A DNA stretch of 64,000 nucleotides, taken from the NCBI RefSeq assembly GCF_002217395.1, contig NZ_MUHD01000003.1:176060-240059 (forward strand). The letters are read 5' to 3'. Source of the stretch: Flavobacterium plurextorum. Lineage in GTDB: Bacteria > Bacteroidota > Bacteroidia > Flavobacteriales > Flavobacteriaceae. The position numbers and the translations under genes were made by a program. Positions within the stretch are counted from its first letter, which is position 1. Each line of letters begins with the position of its first letter. Shown one piece after another: positions 1 to 7,943 of the stretch. The notes beneath the pieces were generated by a model. That model searched no databases and was not told the origin of the DNA. It worked only from the letters and a program-made list of their open reading frames with translations.

Positions 1-498
1 CTTCCTAAAGGTTATAAACTAGATACATTCACTGTATCAGCTGGAGTATACAACAGTACAACAGGAACTTGGACAATTCCGTCTGTAGCTGTAAAAGGTT
101 CTCAAACTTTGACTATTACGGCAAAAGTGGTTGATTTTAATGACTATTTAAACACGGCTCATTTTGTTAAAATGGATCAAATAGACAGCAACTCGTCAAA
201 TAACCAAGACAGCGCAACTGTTGCTCCAAATTGTTTGAAAATTTTCAATGAATTTTCTCCAAATGATGACGGACAAAATGATACTTTCTACATCGACTGT
301 ATCTCACAATATCCAGACAATCAGCTCGAGATATTTAATCGCTGGGGTAATTTAGTGTATTACAAGAAAGGGTACAATAACACTTGGGACGGCAAGGCAG
401 ACGGCTCTGCAAAAACACTTCCAGAAGGTACCTATTTCTACATTCTTGATCTAGGAAATGGTTCTCCAAAAACATCTGGATGGCTTTATTTAAAATAA
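1..498 (+). CDS. T9SS type B sorted surface protein, C-terminal fragment
   Basis: The reading frame is open from base 1, so the gene starts before the window and only about 165 C-terminal residues are seen. The first ~60 residues look like a DUF11/CARDB-like beta-sandwich repeat. After a Ser/Asn-rich linker, the last ~90 residues form a gliding-motility C-terminal domain (CHU_C type). Its marks are FSPNDDGQND, a Cys pair, EIFNRWGNLVYY, a W-D-G-K turn, and LPEGTYFYI, ending in WLYLK. In Bacteroidota this domain directs export of large adhesins through the type IX system, and it needs a PorP/SprF partner. The next gene is exactly that, so the protein is probably a SprB-like surface adhesin. The size of the missing part is unknown. 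Confidence 0.9.
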   Translation, partial: LPKGYKLDTFTVSAGVYNSTTGTWTIPSVAVKGSQTLTITAKVVDFNDYLNTAHFVKMDQIDSNSSNNQDSATVAPNCLKIFNEFSPNDDGQNDTFYIDCISQYPDNQLEIFNRWGNLVYYKKGYNNTWDGKADGSAKTLPEGTYFYILDLGNGSPKTSGWLYLK

Positions 499-526
499 AA
501 TAGCAATAACCAAAATAGAATTGGCT

Positions 527-1450
527 ATGATTAAAAGTATAAAAAAGATTTTCACGATCCTTACAATGCTTTCTGTATTTGGTGCGATAGCTCAGCAAGA
601 TCCCCAATACACACAGTATATGTATAATACGCTTAGTGTTAACTCTGCGTATGCCGGCTCATTAGGGCATTTAGCTATAACTGGTATATATAGAACACAA
701 TGGGTTGGACTTGAAGGAGCGCCAAACACGCAATCTTTTACGCTCGATACTCCTCTTGGAAAAAACGTGGGTTTAGGTTTATCTGTAGTAAGTGAAGAAA
801 TAGGCCCTTCAGAAGAGCAATATCTAGATGCTAACTTCTCTTACACCATTCCATCAGGACAAACCCATAAATTGTCTTTTGGAATTAAAGGCGGCGGAAG
901 AGTAATAAATATTGACTGGACAAAAGGAAGTTATAGAGATCCAGATGTACAGTTTCGTGAAAACATCACCAATAAATTCCTTCCAGTAGTTGGTGCGGGA
1001 TTATATTGGCATGGCGAAAGAGATTATATCGGATTGGCTATTCCAAATTTTATGACCAGAGAACGATACAATTATGATGATATTGCCGATGATCTAGTCA
1101 ATGAACGAATGCATCTTTATCTTATTGGTGGAATTGTTTTTGATCTTTCAGCTCACACCAAGTTTAAACCAGCCGCAATGGTAAAATATGTAGCGGGAGC
1201 TCCATTAATTGCCGATTTCTCAGCTAATTTCATGTTTAATAACTGCGTAACACTTGGCGTTTCTTATAGAACAGGAGATTCTGTAAGTGCTCTCGCATCG
1301 TTACAAATCACACCGCAATTTCTTGTAGGCTACGCTTATGATTATACTACTACCGAATTACAAAACTACAATAGCGGCACACACGAAATTATGCTTCGAT
1401 TTGAATTAGTATCACGCAAAAAGGGATTAAAATCTCCTAGATTCTTTTAA
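527..1450 (+). CDS. PorP/SprF family type IX secretion membrane protein
   Basis: Outer-membrane beta-barrel protein of the PorP/SprF family (about 307 residues), which helps type B T9SS cargo reach or anchor to the cell surface. It has a signal peptide ending at AIAQ, then the family hallmark QDPQYTQYMYN and N-S-A-Y-A-G-S. Alternating hydrophobic strands run to the C-terminus. A TTG lies two codons upstream (521), but ATG at 527 gives a cleaner signal peptide and was chosen. It follows the adhesin gene by 28 bp and precedes the OmpA-family gene by 11 bp, so the three genes probably form one operon. The partnering with the upstream adhesin is inferred from this order, as in sprB-sprF. Confidence 0.93.
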   Translation: MIKSIKKIFTILTMLSVFGAIAQQDPQYTQYMYNTLSVNSAYAGSLGHLAITGIYRTQWVGLEGAPNTQSFTLDTPLGKNVGLGLSVVSEEIGPSEEQYLDANFSYTIPSGQTHKLSFGIKGGGRVINIDWTKGSYRDPDVQFRENITNKFLPVVGAGLYWHGERDYIGLAIPNFMTRERYNYDDIADDLVNERMHLYLIGGIVFDLSAHTKFKPAAMVKYVAGAPLIADFSANFMFNNCVTLGVSYRTGDSVSALASLQITPQFLVGYAYDYTTTELQNYNSGTHEIMLRFELVSRKKGLKSPRFF

Positions 1451-1461
1451 TACTAGCAGCT

Positions 1462-3390
1462 ATGGAAAAAAGAATTATTATACTCGCCCTGCTAATCATC
1501 CAAATGGTTAATTCGCAAACAAAGAACAAAACTGCCGATGCTCTTTTTGATAAAATGTATTATATAGATGCCGCAAAATCATATGAACTGTCCGTAAAAA
1601 ATGGCGATAATTCAAAAGAAATTTTGCAGCGTTTAGGAGATGCGCACTATTTTAATACCCAAATGCAAGATGCCAGCAAATGGTACAGCAAACTGCTTGC
1701 TGATTATTCTGCCGAAGTTTCAGCAGAATATTACTTTCGCTATGCACAATCTTTGCAGGGAATCAAGAATTATGATCTGGCAAAAAAATGGATAAAAAAT
1801 TTCTCCGAGAAACAAAAATCATCTGATTCTAGAGCTCAAAACTTCTCTCTAAAAACAGTAACTCTCGAAGATATAAAGAAAATAAAACCGCAGTTTATCC
1901 TAGAGAATTTAGAAATCAATTCGGCTTATTCCGATTTTGGTCCAATGTTTTACAAAGGCGACTTAGTTTACTCAACAACAGTAGATTCCTCTTATTTAAA
2001 AACAGCAAAATATGGATGGAACGATCAGCCGTATTTAAATATGCAGCTCGGAAAAATAAGCCCGACACAAACAAACGTAACTTTTAAAGAACGTTTTGCA
2101 AAAGAAATTACAACCCAATATCACGAAGCTTGTGTCGCTTTTTCACCCGATGAAAAAACAATCTATTTTACTAGAAACAATTACAACGGCAAACTTAAGA
2201 GAGACGACAAAGGCGTTAATAATTTAAAATTATACACTGCCAAAGCAGTAGAAAACAGCAATGGTACTGTTCGATGGGAAAATGTAAAAGAACTTCCGTT
2301 TAACAGTGACAGCTATTCTGTTGGACAGCCAACTGTAAGCAAAGACGGTAAAAAACTGTATTTTGTTTCTGATATGCCGGGAACAATTGGTTCTACAGAT
2401 ATTTTTATGGTAGACATTTTGGGCGAAGACCAATATTCAAATCCTAAAAACTTAGGCGAAAAAATAAATACAAGCGGACGAGAAATGTTTCCGTTTATAA
2501 CAGACAAAGCGCTGTACTTTGCCTCAGATGGTTTTTTAGGTTTAGGAGGTCTTGACGTTTTTGAAAGCCGATTAAATAATGAAGTTTTCGATTCACCAGT
2601 TAATCTTGGCGCGCCTTTAAACAGCAGTTTAGATGATTTTGGATATATTGTAAATGAAGAAACTAACAAAGGTTTTGTATGCTCAAACAGAAAAACAGGA
2701 AAAGGCGATGATGATATTTATTCGTTCGAAAGAAGCTGTACACAATCTATTGAAGGTTATGTTTTTGATGCCATTTCGAATAAAAAAATTCCAGGTGCTA
2801 TAGTTACACTCAAAAACAATGAAAACCAGCAATTACAGCAAACCGTTTCTAGAATAGATGGAAAATTTGAGTTTGAAGAAAACATCAATTGCAATACACC
2901 TTACGCTGTAGAAGCTGCTAAAGATAATTTTACAACCTTATCAAAAGCAATCGTTACTGCCGAGAATTCTGCAATAACCGAAGTGCCAATTGGACTTGAT
3001 CCAACTCTTATAGAACGTAAAGACGGAATTTTAAAAATCAAAATCGGAATTATTTTCTTCGACCTCAACAAATCAGATATACGATACGATGCGGCAATAG
3101 AACTTAATAAAGTTGTTTTATTAATGAATCAATATCCAACCGTAATTATAAAAATTGAATCTCATACAGATTCAAGAGCCGATGATCAATACAATCTTGA
3201 ATTATCTGATCGAAGAGCCAAAGCAACAAGAGATTATATAATATCCCAAGGAATTGCCCCTGAACGAATTGAAAGCGCAATTGGCTACGGCGAAACCCAG
3301 CTTATCAATAATTGCTCAAACGGCGTTCCCTGCACCGAAGCACAACATCAAATGAACAGACGAAGCGAATTCATTATTACAAAAATGTAA
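1462..3390 (+). CDS. OmpA-family protein with TPR, PD40 propeller and carboxypeptidase-regulatory-like domains
   Basis: Secreted envelope protein of 642 residues with a signal peptide (cut near VNSQ). Domain order: TPR-like helices about 25-110; WD40-like PD40 beta-propeller repeats about 170-420 (YFTRNNYNGK, LYFVSDMPG, ALYFASDG and similar); a carboxypeptidase-regulatory-like Ig fold about 430-515; an OmpA peptidoglycan-binding domain about 530-640, with FFDLNKSDIR, ESHTDSR and LSDRRAKATRDYI. This architecture is common next to PorP/SprF genes in Bacteroidota, and the T9SS protein PorE is related. The likely role is to tether the surface complex to peptidoglycan. It ends just before a strong terminator. 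Confidence 0.9.
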   Translation: MEKRIIILALLIIQMVNSQTKNKTADALFDKMYYIDAAKSYELSVKNGDNSKEILQRLGDAHYFNTQMQDASKWYSKLLADYSAEVSAEYYFRYAQSLQGIKNYDLAKKWIKNFSEKQKSSDSRAQNFSLKTVTLEDIKKIKPQFILENLEINSAYSDFGPMFYKGDLVYSTTVDSSYLKTAKYGWNDQPYLNMQLGKISPTQTNVTFKERFAKEITTQYHEACVAFSPDEKTIYFTRNNYNGKLKRDDKGVNNLKLYTAKAVENSNGTVRWENVKELPFNSDSYSVGQPTVSKDGKKLYFVSDMPGTIGSTDIFMVDILGEDQYSNPKNLGEKINTSGREMFPFITDKALYFASDGFLGLGGLDVFESRLNNEVFDSPVNLGAPLNSSLDDFGYIVNEETNKGFVCSNRKTGKGDDDIYSFERSCTQSIEGYVFDAISNKKIPGAIVTLKNNENQQLQQTVSRIDGKFEFEENINCNTPYAVEAAKDNFTTLSKAIVTAENSAITEVPIGLDPTLIERKDGILKIKIGIIFFDLNKSDIRYDAAIELNKVVLLMNQYPTVIIKIESHTDSRADDQYNLELSDRRAKATRDYIISQGIAPERIESAIGYGETQLINNCSNGVPCTEAQHQMNRRSEFIITKM

Positions 3391-3424
3391 TATTTGTAAA
3401 AGTCTAAAACTACAATTTTGAATA

Positions 3425-3455
3425 AAAAAAAAACGGTCATAAACCGTTTTTTTTT
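3425..3455. terminator. Bidirectional intrinsic terminator between the OmpA-family and doxX genes
   Basis: A hairpin with ACGGT/ACCGT core is flanked by an A-run on the left arm and a T-run on the right arm. It therefore has a U-tract on either strand and can end both convergent transcripts. Confidence 0.85.
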
Positions 3456-3480
3456 ATTTGAGCTTTTATCAAAATTATAT

Positions 3481-3882
3481 TTAATCCCAATTATTATTCT
3501 TAGAAAAGCTGTACTTCCCTCCTCCTGTAAAAAACAAAACAAGTGCAGTAAAAAAGTAAAGACCAAGTAATTCTAAAGCCCAGCCTCCGTGATCACTCAT
3601 TTTAAATATATCCGCGCTATGAGCCATTAATGCAGCAACAAAACAATTAAAAGCATAGATTAATGCCGCAATTCTAGTTCTAAAACCAATTATTATTGCA
3701 ATTGGCGCTAGAATTTCTCCCACTAATACACCATACGATAAGAAACCTGGAAGACCTTTTTCGACAAGCATACCTGATATAAATTCTAAACCTCCATTAA
3801 ATTTTGCAAAACCATGCAAAAGCATTAATAATCCAATTGTAATACGAAGTATCAACAGGCCAAAATCATTGTTTTTTTTCAT
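3481..3882 (-). CDS. DoxX family membrane protein
   Basis: Small integral membrane protein of 133 residues with four predicted hydrophobic segments (about 9-25, 46-66, 72-90, 105-122). It has the DoxX features RITIGLLMLLHGFAK near the N-terminus and G-x-L-V-G-E-I-L-A-P-I in the second segment. DoxX proteins are broadly linked to redox and oxidative-stress functions, but the substrate here is unknown. The gene is convergent with the T9SS genes and divergent from the TetR regulator across about 225 bp, which holds the tetR operator and nothing else recognised. Confidence 0.85.
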   Translation of the reverse strand: MKKNNDFGLLILRITIGLLMLLHGFAKFNGGLEFISGMLVEKGLPGFLSYGVLVGEILAPIAIIIGFRTRIAALIYAFNCFVAALMAHSADIFKMSDHGGWALELLGLYFFTALVLFFTGGGKYSFSKNNNWD

Positions 3883-4050
3883 TTTTTAAGAATTAAATTT
3901 AGTCAGACAAACCAGTTCTATGTGCAAACTTTTTCATTTTGCACGATAACTGCTGGTAGTAAAAATAGCAAAAAAAACATACAATCTAAATCTGTCAAAA
4001 AAAATCTGTTTTTTGTTTTATCGAAAGTCTAGTAATTTTTTTTTATCATA

Positions 4051-4084
4051 AATAAGCAAACGTTCACTTATTATTATATCTTTG
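4051..4084 (+). promoter_or_regulatory. tetR operator palindrome and -7 element
   Basis: Bases 4051-4072 form an imperfect 22-bp palindrome: AATAAG and CTTATT outer arms around an AACGTT core, 18 of 22 positions symmetric. It is followed five bases later by TATCTTTG (4077-4084), a perfect TAnnTTTG -7 element. A repressor bound here would cover the -33 region, so autorepression by the TetR protein encoded 25 bp downstream is likely. No good -33 TTTG is visible. Confidence 0.65.
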
Positions 4085-4108
4085 TTTTCAATTTAAACAT
4101 CCATTCAT

Positions 4109-4702
4109 TTGAGAACTAGAGATAGTAATAAAGAAGAATTAGTTAAGCAAAAAACGATAGAAATGATTGTAAAGTATGGCATTGAAGGCTTTGCAATGAA
4201 TCGTTTGGCAAAAGAATGCGGTATCTCTGTCGCAACCCTTTACATTTATTATGCAGATAAGGAGGATCTCATAAAAAAAATAGGAATTGAGATGGGAACA
4301 TTCTTTTTTAAAAGTTCTTTAAAAGATTTCACTCCAGATATGCCTTTTACAGTAGGTCTCGCTAAGCAATGGGAAAATCGGTCTTCATTTATGATGAACA
4401 ACACTGATAAACTAGTTTGCTGGGAAATTCTTCAAAACTCAAACTACGGCGATTTTATAGTAAATGAAAGTTTGATGGAGCTAAAAGAAATTATGACAAA
4501 GTTTCTAAATGGCGCCATCGAGAGAAAAGAAATTGTACCAGTTTCAAAAGAAGTCTTTTGGAGTATCGCTTACGGACCTTTATACAATTTACTGCGTTTT
4601 CATGAAAAAGGAAAAGGATTGGGCGGAACCACTCCGTTTAAATTAACCGATGATGTACAAAAAGAAGCATTACGTTTAGTAATCAAAGCACTAACCCCTT
4701 AA
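4109..4702 (+). CDS. TetR/AcrR family transcriptional regulator
   Basis: DNA-binding repressor of 197 residues. The N-terminal TetR helix-turn-helix (about 5-52) is clear: GIEGFAMNRLAKECGISVATLYIYYADKEDLI. The remaining all-helical part is the ligand-binding and dimer domain and is not diagnostic. The only start that keeps the whole HTH is TTG at 4109; no in-frame ATG precedes the domain. It heads a tight operon with a small protein and an MFS efflux pump (gaps of 12 and 5 bp). That order suggests the ligand is a drug or metabolite exported by the pump, with control through the palindrome at 4051-4072. Confidence 0.9.
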   Translation: MRTRDSNKEELVKQKTIEMIVKYGIEGFAMNRLAKECGISVATLYIYYADKEDLIKKIGIEMGTFFFKSSLKDFTPDMPFTVGLAKQWENRSSFMMNNTDKLVCWEILQNSNYGDFIVNESLMELKEIMTKFLNGAIERKEIVPVSKEVFWSIAYGPLYNLLRFHEKGKGLGGTTPFKLTDDVQKEALRLVIKALTP

Positions 4703-4714
4703 AAATTAACAGCT

Positions 4715-4924
4715 ATGAATGTCATGATATTTGCTACTAATATAAAAACAGAAACTAGCAAAAATAAAATTGCAGCATTCTTCAATACAAACAAATCTAT
4801 CCTGCAATGGAGTATCGATCAAGAAGATATTGATTGTGTACTTAGAATTATAAGTAAAAATCTAAACGCTGGTCAAATAATCGAAATGTTGAATTTTCTT
4901 GACTTTGACTGCAAAGAACTTTAA
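4715..4924 (+). CDS. Small hypothetical protein between tetR and MFS gene
   Basis: A 69-residue cytoplasmic protein with no signal peptide or membrane segment. Its pattern (strand MNVMIFATNI, helix SKNKIAAFF, strand ILQWSIDQ, strand CVLRIISK, helix GQIIEMLNFL) resembles a heavy-metal-associated ferredoxin-like beta-alpha-beta fold, but it lacks the CxxC metal motif. It sits 12 bp after the regulator and 5 bp before the efflux pump, so it is almost certainly translated. The function is unknown; a regulatory or chaperone role for the pump is only a guess from position. Confidence 0.7.
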   Translation: MNVMIFATNIKTETSKNKIAAFFNTNKSILQWSIDQEDIDCVLRIISKNLNAGQIIEMLNFLDFDCKEL

Positions 4925-4929
4925 AATAT

Positions 4930-6159
4930 ATGAACGAAAAACAAACACTCAAAACAGGTTTTAATGGCTATCAAAAACTTGTCATATTTCTATTAGCCTT
5001 AACACAATTTACAGTTGTGCTTGATTTTATGGTAATGTCGCCACTTGGAGATATTATGATGAAAACATTAAAAATTACGGCATCACAATTTGGCATCGCC
5101 GTTTCGGCTTACGCCTTTAGTGCTGGAATTTCAGGACTTTTAACAGCAGGTTTCGCTGATAAATTTGACCGAAAAAAACTTTTACTTTTCTTCTATATTG
5201 GCTTTACAATAGGAACTATATTTTGTGCTATAGCACCAACCTTTATTTTACTTGTCGCCGCTCGTATTTTTACCGGTATTTTTGGCGGTGTAATTGGTTC
5301 TATTTCTATGGCTATTGTTGCCGATTTATTCAACCTGCAGCAAAGAGGAAAAGTAATGGGATTTATACAAATGGGATTTGGAGTAAGTCAAGTTTTAGGA
5401 ATTCCTATTGGTCTGTACATTGCTAATGCTTGGGGCTGGCACGTACCTTTTTTATGGATTGCCGCTATGGCCGCAATTATAACTTTGGTTTTATCCTTTA
5501 AACTGCAGCCAATTGTTGAGCATTTAAGTTTAAAACAAGAAAAAACACCAATTCAGCACTTGTGGCATACTATTTCAAAACCACACTATCAAGTTGGTTT
5601 CTTGTCTACTGCCCTTCTCTCTATTGGTGGTTTTATGATGATGCCATTTGGAAGTGCCTTTGCCATAAACAACCTAAAAGTAACTAATGATGAGTTACCT
5701 TTACTTTTTATGATTACTGGTGTTGCAACACTAATTACCATGCCTATTGCAGGGAAACTAAGTGATAAATTCAGCAAATTCAAACTTTTTGCTTTTGCCA
5801 CTTTGTTTGCTATAATTGTAATGAATGTTTATGCACATTTTGCCGCTACTCCATTTTGGATTGTATTAGTTACCAACATTTTAATGATGATGGCAATCAT
5901 GAGCAGAATGGTGCCTTCAACAACATTAACCTCAGCAATACCAGAACCGCAGGATCGAGGAGCTTTTATGAGTATTAACTCTTCTTTACAACAAATGGCA
6001 GGAGGTTTTGGTGCTATGATCGCTGGATTAATCATTGTTCAAAAAGACAATTATGCACCGCTGGAACATTATGATACTTTAGCAATGGTTGCTTCTGTTA
6101 TTATGCTTGTAAGCATTTATTTAGTCTCTCGCGTAAGTAAAATTGTATACAAAAAATGA
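4930..6159 (+). CDS. MFS transporter (drug/sugar efflux, DHA1-like)
   Basis: Inner-membrane antiporter of 409 residues with 12 hydrophobic segments. The cytoplasmic loop between helices 2 and 3 carries the MFS signature (GFADKFDRKKLL), and a charged second-half equivalent, GKLSDKFSKFKL, follows near residue 275. It matches the DHA1/arabinose-efflux-like subgroup. It is the last gene of the tetR operon and ends 50 bp before an intrinsic terminator, the left copy of the 41-bp repeat. The substrate cannot be told from sequence; control by the upstream TetR protein is inferred. Confidence 0.9.
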   Translation: MNEKQTLKTGFNGYQKLVIFLLALTQFTVVLDFMVMSPLGDIMMKTLKITASQFGIAVSAYAFSAGISGLLTAGFADKFDRKKLLLFFYIGFTIGTIFCAIAPTFILLVAARIFTGIFGGVIGSISMAIVADLFNLQQRGKVMGFIQMGFGVSQVLGIPIGLYIANAWGWHVPFLWIAAMAAIITLVLSFKLQPIVEHLSLKQEKTPIQHLWHTISKPHYQVGFLSTALLSIGGFMMMPFGSAFAINNLKVTNDELPLLFMITGVATLITMPIAGKLSDKFSKFKLFAFATLFAIIVMNVYAHFAATPFWIVLVTNILMMMAIMSRMVPSTTLTSAIPEPQDRGAFMSINSSLQQMAGGFGAMIAGLIIVQKDNYAPLEHYDTLAMVASVIMLVSIYLVSRVSKIVYKK

Positions 6160-6210
6160 TACAGTTCTAAGCTTTTTTTAAGCAAAATAAAACCTCAACT
6201 AAAAACTTTA

Positions 6211-6251
6211 AACTCCTGCATTATTTGTAGGAGTTTTTTATTTGTTTGTAG
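6211..6251 (+). repeat. 41-bp direct repeat, left copy; terminator of the MFS operon
   Basis: The first half is a rho-independent hairpin (AACTCCTGCA / TGTAGGAGTT, one G-T wobble, five-base loop, T-run). The same 41 bases recur at 9933-9973 in the same orientation. Past the identity, both copies also share a weaker match (ATCTTTT...TATTTT...AAAAGA). The two copies bracket the T6SS cassette. Confidence 0.9.
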
Positions 6252-6402
6252 TTTTTTATAACAATAACTTACATCTTTTCCTATTTTTTAAAAGAATAAC
6301 ACTTTACCTGTCAGAGCGCTTCGTTCGTGAACACACTTTAATTTCAATCCAACGGAATATTGCACGAGAGAAATGTTCACACCAAATAAAAAGGAATAGG
6401 CT

Positions 6403-6924
6403 TTAGAAGATTTTCTTGTACTTGTTTGTTTTTAGAGACAGTTTTGATTCAAATATTTTTTTCTTAATTACCTTTCCCTTCTGATCAACTTTAAAACATA
6501 TATAAATATACCCATTGCCTATTGTCGAATATGAAAAACTATTTATTTCAATTATAATACTCGTATAATTTAATTTCTTTGATGCTATAATCTTATTAGG
6601 GATTAGATTTGTAAAATCCTCGATAACGATATTTTTAACATTATAATTATTTATCTCTATTAGTACATTTTGAGAAAATTCTAATTTTTCAATTAACTTT
6701 TTTGTTAGTGCCTGTTTATGGCACTTTGAGGCAATTACATTTTCAGTTTTAAGAAAAAAAACTATCTCATTGTTATACAGATTCTCGTGAATATAATAGA
6801 CACTTAAAGAATCATTAATTGGTATTCTACATGATTCTATTTCCTTTTTAATAAAATTAGATGTATTATTCTGCGCAACTATTATGTTAAAAAAAAGACA
6901 GAAAAAAAACGTTGCTATTCTCAT
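6403..6924 (-). CDS. Secreted hypothetical protein, candidate T6SS immunity protein
   Basis: A 173-residue protein with an N-terminal signal peptide (hydrophobic run FFFCLFFNIIVA, cut near AQN), so it is exported to the periplasm. The rest resembles no family I recognise; the C-terminal third (GYIYICFKVDQKGKVIKKKIFESK) faintly resembles a TonB-C-like carboxyl domain. The start overlaps the end of the upstream effector gene by 4 bp (ATGA), the classic arrangement of an effector-immunity pair. The DNA is visibly more A+T-rich than the vgrG gene, which is common for exchanged cargo modules. The immunity role is inferred from overlap, order and a periplasmic address that fits a cell-wall-targeting effector. 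Confidence 0.6.
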   Translation of the reverse strand: MRIATFFFCLFFNIIVAQNNTSNFIKKEIESCRIPINDSLSVYYIHENLYNNEIVFFLKTENVIASKCHKQALTKKLIEKLEFSQNVLIEINNYNVKNIVIEDFTNLIPNKIIASKKLNYTSIIIEINSFSYSTIGNGYIYICFKVDQKGKVIKKKIFESKLSLKTNKYKKIF

Positions 6925-7898
6925 AATTTACCTGTTGAACTATTCTTAAAACTAAATTCTGTTGATTTATAAATAATGGTTGTTCCAAAATCTCCTTTGG
7001 ATACTGAAACTGATTCAAAAATTGATTTCTCAAGAATATTATAGTTTGACCAATTTTTAAAAGCATTTTTTTTATGATCTGGGTGTATAAAAAGCCATTC
7101 TTTCCAATTTTCATTAGTACAGATATCGGCTCCTTGCCAACCGATACCTCCATCTGAATAATCTTCATCTAGATATTCATTATTGAAGTATTTCACTGCC
7201 TTTATAGTATATTCAATAGAACTTTTCATTTTTACATTATTATTTCTACCCTCGGAATTTTTGTCAAAATCAATAATTTCATTCAATTCAATATTTAAGA
7301 AATTTCGAAATGCAGGATTTCCTTGTGCTCCGTAATGGAATGTATGGGCATAAGTAATATCATCCCATTTGTTTCTCATTTTAATTAAAGTACTATTCAA
7401 GCTCCAATTATTTCTATATTTAGAAACATTAGAATTAGTTAATTGTTTATGATGATTCATAATTATAAATGGTATAGCTTTTATAACATCTAATGAAAAG
7501 CCCGATTCCGAATAAGCTAAACCAGCTATTCTAAGAAACACATTATTTTTAATTTTCAGCGACTCTGTATTATTATATGTAGTGAAATTATCTCCATTTT
7601 TATCTTTTTGCATCGTTTTTCCATCACACACATAAACATCCTCCACACTTCCTTCAAAATCAGGTTCATTTATTTTTCCTTCAAAAGTTCCTTCTTTATT
7701 GTAAAAATGCCCATTTACACTAATAATACGCTCAAGCATTTTATTTTCTGGTGGATCCTCGGGATCTCCATATGTATATTTCGGAGCATAATAATCAATA
7801 CTCCCACCAGCATTAATTTTAATACTGTTACCAAAATATCTTAAAGTTCCTCCTGTTATTTCAGTTATTTTTCCTTTTACAATTCGTGTTCTAGACAT
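6921..7898 (-). CDS. Candidate T6SS cargo effector, possibly cell-wall hydrolase-like
   Basis: A 325-residue protein with no signal peptide, 45 bp downstream of vgrG. The N-terminal ~55 residues (RIVKGKITEITGG, then YGDPEDPP) look like the short conserved leader I associate with type VI cargo proteins in Flavobacteriia. The C-terminal domain (about 140-320) has an AGLAYSES segment, a Y-T-I-K-A helix, and D-Y-S-D-G-G-I-G-W-Q-G-A-D-I, followed near the end by G-T-T-I-I-Y-K-S-T. This faintly recalls SleB-like or related peptidoglycan hydrolases; the match is from memory and weak. The following gene encodes a periplasmic protein, which fits immunity against a peptidoglycan or periplasmic toxin. 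Confidence 0.6.
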   Translation of the reverse strand: MSRTRIVKGKITEITGGTLRYFGNSIKINAGGSIDYYAPKYTYGDPEDPPENKMLERIISVNGHFYNKEGTFEGKINEPDFEGSVEDVYVCDGKTMQKDKNGDNFTTYNNTESLKIKNNVFLRIAGLAYSESGFSLDVIKAIPFIIMNHHKQLTNSNVSKYRNNWSLNSTLIKMRNKWDDITYAHTFHYGAQGNPAFRNFLNIELNEIIDFDKNSEGRNNNVKMKSSIEYTIKAVKYFNNEYLDEDYSDGGIGWQGADICTNENWKEWLFIHPDHKKNAFKNWSNYNILEKSIFESVSVSKGDFGTTIIYKSTEFSFKNSSTGKL

Positions 7899-7943
7899 AA
7901 TTTTATTTATACAATCATCTGAATTCCAATCAATTACTCTTTT

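Noticed and set aside
2313..2669. 118-codon minus-strand ORF opposite the OmpA-family gene
   Set aside because: It lies fully inside a strongly supported gene, has no family resemblance, and its composition is that of an antisense shadow.
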